In this document: positions 30,504-32,079 of the stretch, piece after piece | Layout: the number at the start of each line of letters is the position of its first letter | Numbering within the stretch: position 1 is the stretch's first letter | DNA from: Branchiostoma floridae | Taxonomy: Eukaryota; Chordata; Leptocardii; Amphioxiformes; Branchiostomatidae | Length of the DNA: 32,079 nucleotides | NCBI RefSeq assembly: GCF_000003815.2 | Contig: NC_049987.1 | Span: 22,903,965 to 22,936,043, forward strand | Direction of reading: 5' to 3' | Made by a program: the position numbers and the translations under genes | Notes under the pieces: model-generated | Told to the model about the DNA's origin: nothing | The model's database searches: none | What the model saw: the letters and a program-made list of their open reading frames with translations, nothing else

Positions 30504-32079
30504 TCACTCAATGTCTTCTCTGCTGGAAATTTTCTTAAAGGCACCCATCTCCACTGACCCTGTCGAGGCTACAAACAGTACATCTAGACGGTTTAAGTTC
30601 TGTTTTTTTGTGGGATTCTCCGCCACTCTTCGACTGACTGCCCATTTGGCCGGCTGGTCAGTCCGATTGTCCGTACTCGGTCCTGGAGCGTCCATTGCCC
30701 GCACATCTTTACGGTTTGAGTTCTGTGCGTTTGTGAATGTCTCTCCCAGTCTTCGACTGACTGCCCACTTAGCCGGCTGGTCTGTCCGCTTGTCCGTACT
30801 CTTACTCGGTCCAGCAGTGTCCATTGGCCGCACATCTTTGCGGTTTGAGTTCTGTGCGTTTTTGAGATTCCCTGCCACTCTTCGACTGACTGCCCATTTG
30901 GCCGGCTGGCCAGTCCGGTTGTCCGTACTCGGTCCATCAGTGTCCATTGGCCGCGCATCTGTACGGTTTGAGTTCTGTGAGTTTGTGGATGTCTCTCTCA
31001 CTCTTCGACTGACTGCCCATTTGGCCGGCTGGTCAGTCCAATTGTTCGTACTCGGTCCGGCAGCTTCCGTTAGTCGTGCATCTTTACGGTTTGAGTTCTG
31101 TGCGTTTCTGGGATTCTCTCCCACTCTTCGAGTGACTGCCCATTTGGCCGGCTGGTCAGTCCGATTGTCCGTACTCGGTCCGGCAGCTTCCGTTAGTCGT
31201 GCATCTCCAACAATCTGAATGTTCACCACTTGGTTCGATGTCCAGCCCAGCTTTTCACGCACGGCGTTGGCAAGTCGTCCCGCCCTGCGACGTACAGCTT
31301 CCCGAATCTTCTCAATCCTGAGCGCGTAGATGATCGGGTTGATCACCGAATTGCAGAGCGCGATCAACAATCCCCAGAATGGCCTGGCCTCTATCTCACA
31401 GTCCTCTCTTACAAAGCACATAGTACAGCAGCTGCCAAACACCACCGACAAAAATAGGCAGCCAGAGAATGATGAACACCGCTGCAACGATGACAACTGT
31501 CACCTGCATCTTGAAGCTGTCTTGGAGTTTCCGATACTGTCTTGCAGCGAGTCGCTGTTCCCTTCGTGCAGCGGCGGGCAAGTTTTCTTGGGGATTCTCG
31601 GGGGGTCTGGATCTGGAGAAGCGCCTCTTGAGTTCGATGAAGATTCTAACGTTGACGAAGACCACTATCATCACGGCCATTAACAAGATGGTGTTGATCA
31701 GAATCACGTAACTCCCGGGTACGTTCGTCAGGCAGGTCTCTGTGTTCGTACCGATGCAGTTCCAGTTTCCTATAAGAGGAGACAAGCAGATAACCACACA
31801 GGCTGGCCACGCGATCCCAAAAGTCACTACTACGTGTCGCCAGGACATTCGGGTCTGGTAGAAGATCGGATGGAGAATGGCCACATAGCGGTCCATGGAC
31901 AGAAGCACTACGCCGACTGCTGATAACACAAGCACGAAAAGGAAGGCCCAGGTTATGAAGCCCGACAGTGTCAAAGGTAGAAGCAGTTCCGACTGAAAAC
32001 TGGCACAGAATAGGAAGGAGAACAAACCAGCTACACAGTCCGCCACAGCGAGGTTTGCCACGAACAGGTACATGGGTTT
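30504..32079 (-). CDS. Class A GPCR (S1P/LPA/cannabinoid-like), 5'-truncated by window end, one frame break
   Basis: Single-exon rhodopsin-family receptor. The frame enters from the window edge (KPMYLFVANLAVAD is TM2), so TM1 and the N terminus lie outside. Seen in order: TM2; TM3 ending SMDRYVAILHP (DRY motif); TM4; a second extracellular loop with NWNC, typical of S1P/LPA/cannabinoid-type receptors; TM5; a basic third loop rich in R/E; and TM6 IILWLPIF. The TM2-TM6 frame stops at 31396, but coding resumes one base out of frame from about 31410, with EIEARPFW, then TM7 CNSVINPIIYALR (NPxxY) and helix 8. One extra base near 31406-31411 explains this; a small intron does not fit. The tail carries five tandem 41-43 aa repeats, then stops at 30504. 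Either a sequencing or assembly error, or a pseudogene. The ligand cannot be read from the sequence; the lipid-receptor group is inferred from the NWNC loop and the lack of the usual TM3 Cys. Confidence 0.85.
30581..31207 (-). repeat. Five in-frame tandem repeats in the GPCR cytoplasmic tail (123-129 bp units)
   Basis: On the plus strand the unit boundary CATCT recurs at 30581, 30704, 30833, 30956, 31079 and 31202: four 123 bp steps and one 129 bp step. All are multiples of three, so the receptor frame stays open. Each unit encodes a version of D-A/V-R..GPSTDNRTDQPAKWAVSRR..QNSNRK. The core QPAKWAVSRR is the best conserved part. Because the period is divisible by three, the opposite strand is also open (30487-31218), but that is a shadow. 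Confidence 0.95.
31396..31425 (-). pseudogene. Frame break in GPCR between TM6 and TM7
   Basis: On the minus strand the TM6 frame reads VWQLLYYVLC and then runs into KRGL and a stop at 31396. The +1 frame reads REDCEIEARPFWGLL and continues to TM7. The two frames abut with no room for an intron. Removing one A near 31410 would rejoin them. This may be a base error in the assembly or a true lesion. Confidence 0.75.

Noticed and set aside
30487-31218. 243-codon plus-strand ORF over the GPCR tail
   Set aside because: Open only because the repeat period is a multiple of three; the minus frame connects to TM7.

Overview
This is a eukaryotic, intron-rich genomic window with two 100-base N gaps (10228-10327 and 25777-25876). 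It contains many small inverted-repeat elements, microsatellites and short exons with consensus GT/AG borders. The gene content is deuterostome-like: a full WDTC1/adipose orthologue, a patatin-like phospholipase and a single-exon class A GPCR. The style of the dispersed repeats suggests a cephalochordate (amphioxus, Branchiostoma-like). That assignment is inference, since no species-diagnostic sequence can be proved by eye.

Layout. 1-8.7 kb is mostly non-coding: MITE-like inverted repeats, a degenerate ~125 bp tandem array at 7.44-8.17 kb, promoter-type motifs (YY1-like at 5.5 kb, TCTCGCGAGA at 6.65 kb), and three phase-consistent minus-strand exons (5219 down to 3446) of a gene I do not recognise. 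8742-21815 (+) is a WDTC1 orthologue. I could assemble it into 14 exons and 688 codons with no frame break, close to the vertebrate protein length (about 677 aa). Its 3' UTR begins with a long (CA)n tract and carries two AATAAA signals. 24250-~30066 (+) is a patatin-like phospholipase in at least seven exons. 30504-32079 (-) is a class A GPCR of the S1P/LPA/cannabinoid type. It runs off the window at its 5' end, has a one-base frame break after TM6, and has five 41-43 aa tandem repeats in its cytoplasmic tail.

The most striking signal is structural. In both plus-strand genes, exon ENDS together with their splice site and flanking intron have been tandemly copied, again and again, while one complete exon is kept. 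Upstream arrays carry an acceptor plus the 5' part of the exon; downstream arrays carry the 3' part plus a donor. I count this at WDTC1 exons 1, 5, 7 (both sides), 8 and 11 and at phospholipase exons 1, 2 and 4. The result is many decoy splice sites next to real ones.

Functionally the genes look unrelated: a CUL4-DDB1 substrate receptor of lipid metabolism, a lipid hydrolase or pseudo-hydrolase, and a possible lipid-sensing receptor. The shared lipid theme is probably coincidence. The phospholipase has its nucleophile-elbow Ser and Gly apparently exchanged (G-T-G-A-S instead of G-T-S-A-G), while the Asp of the DGG motif is retained.
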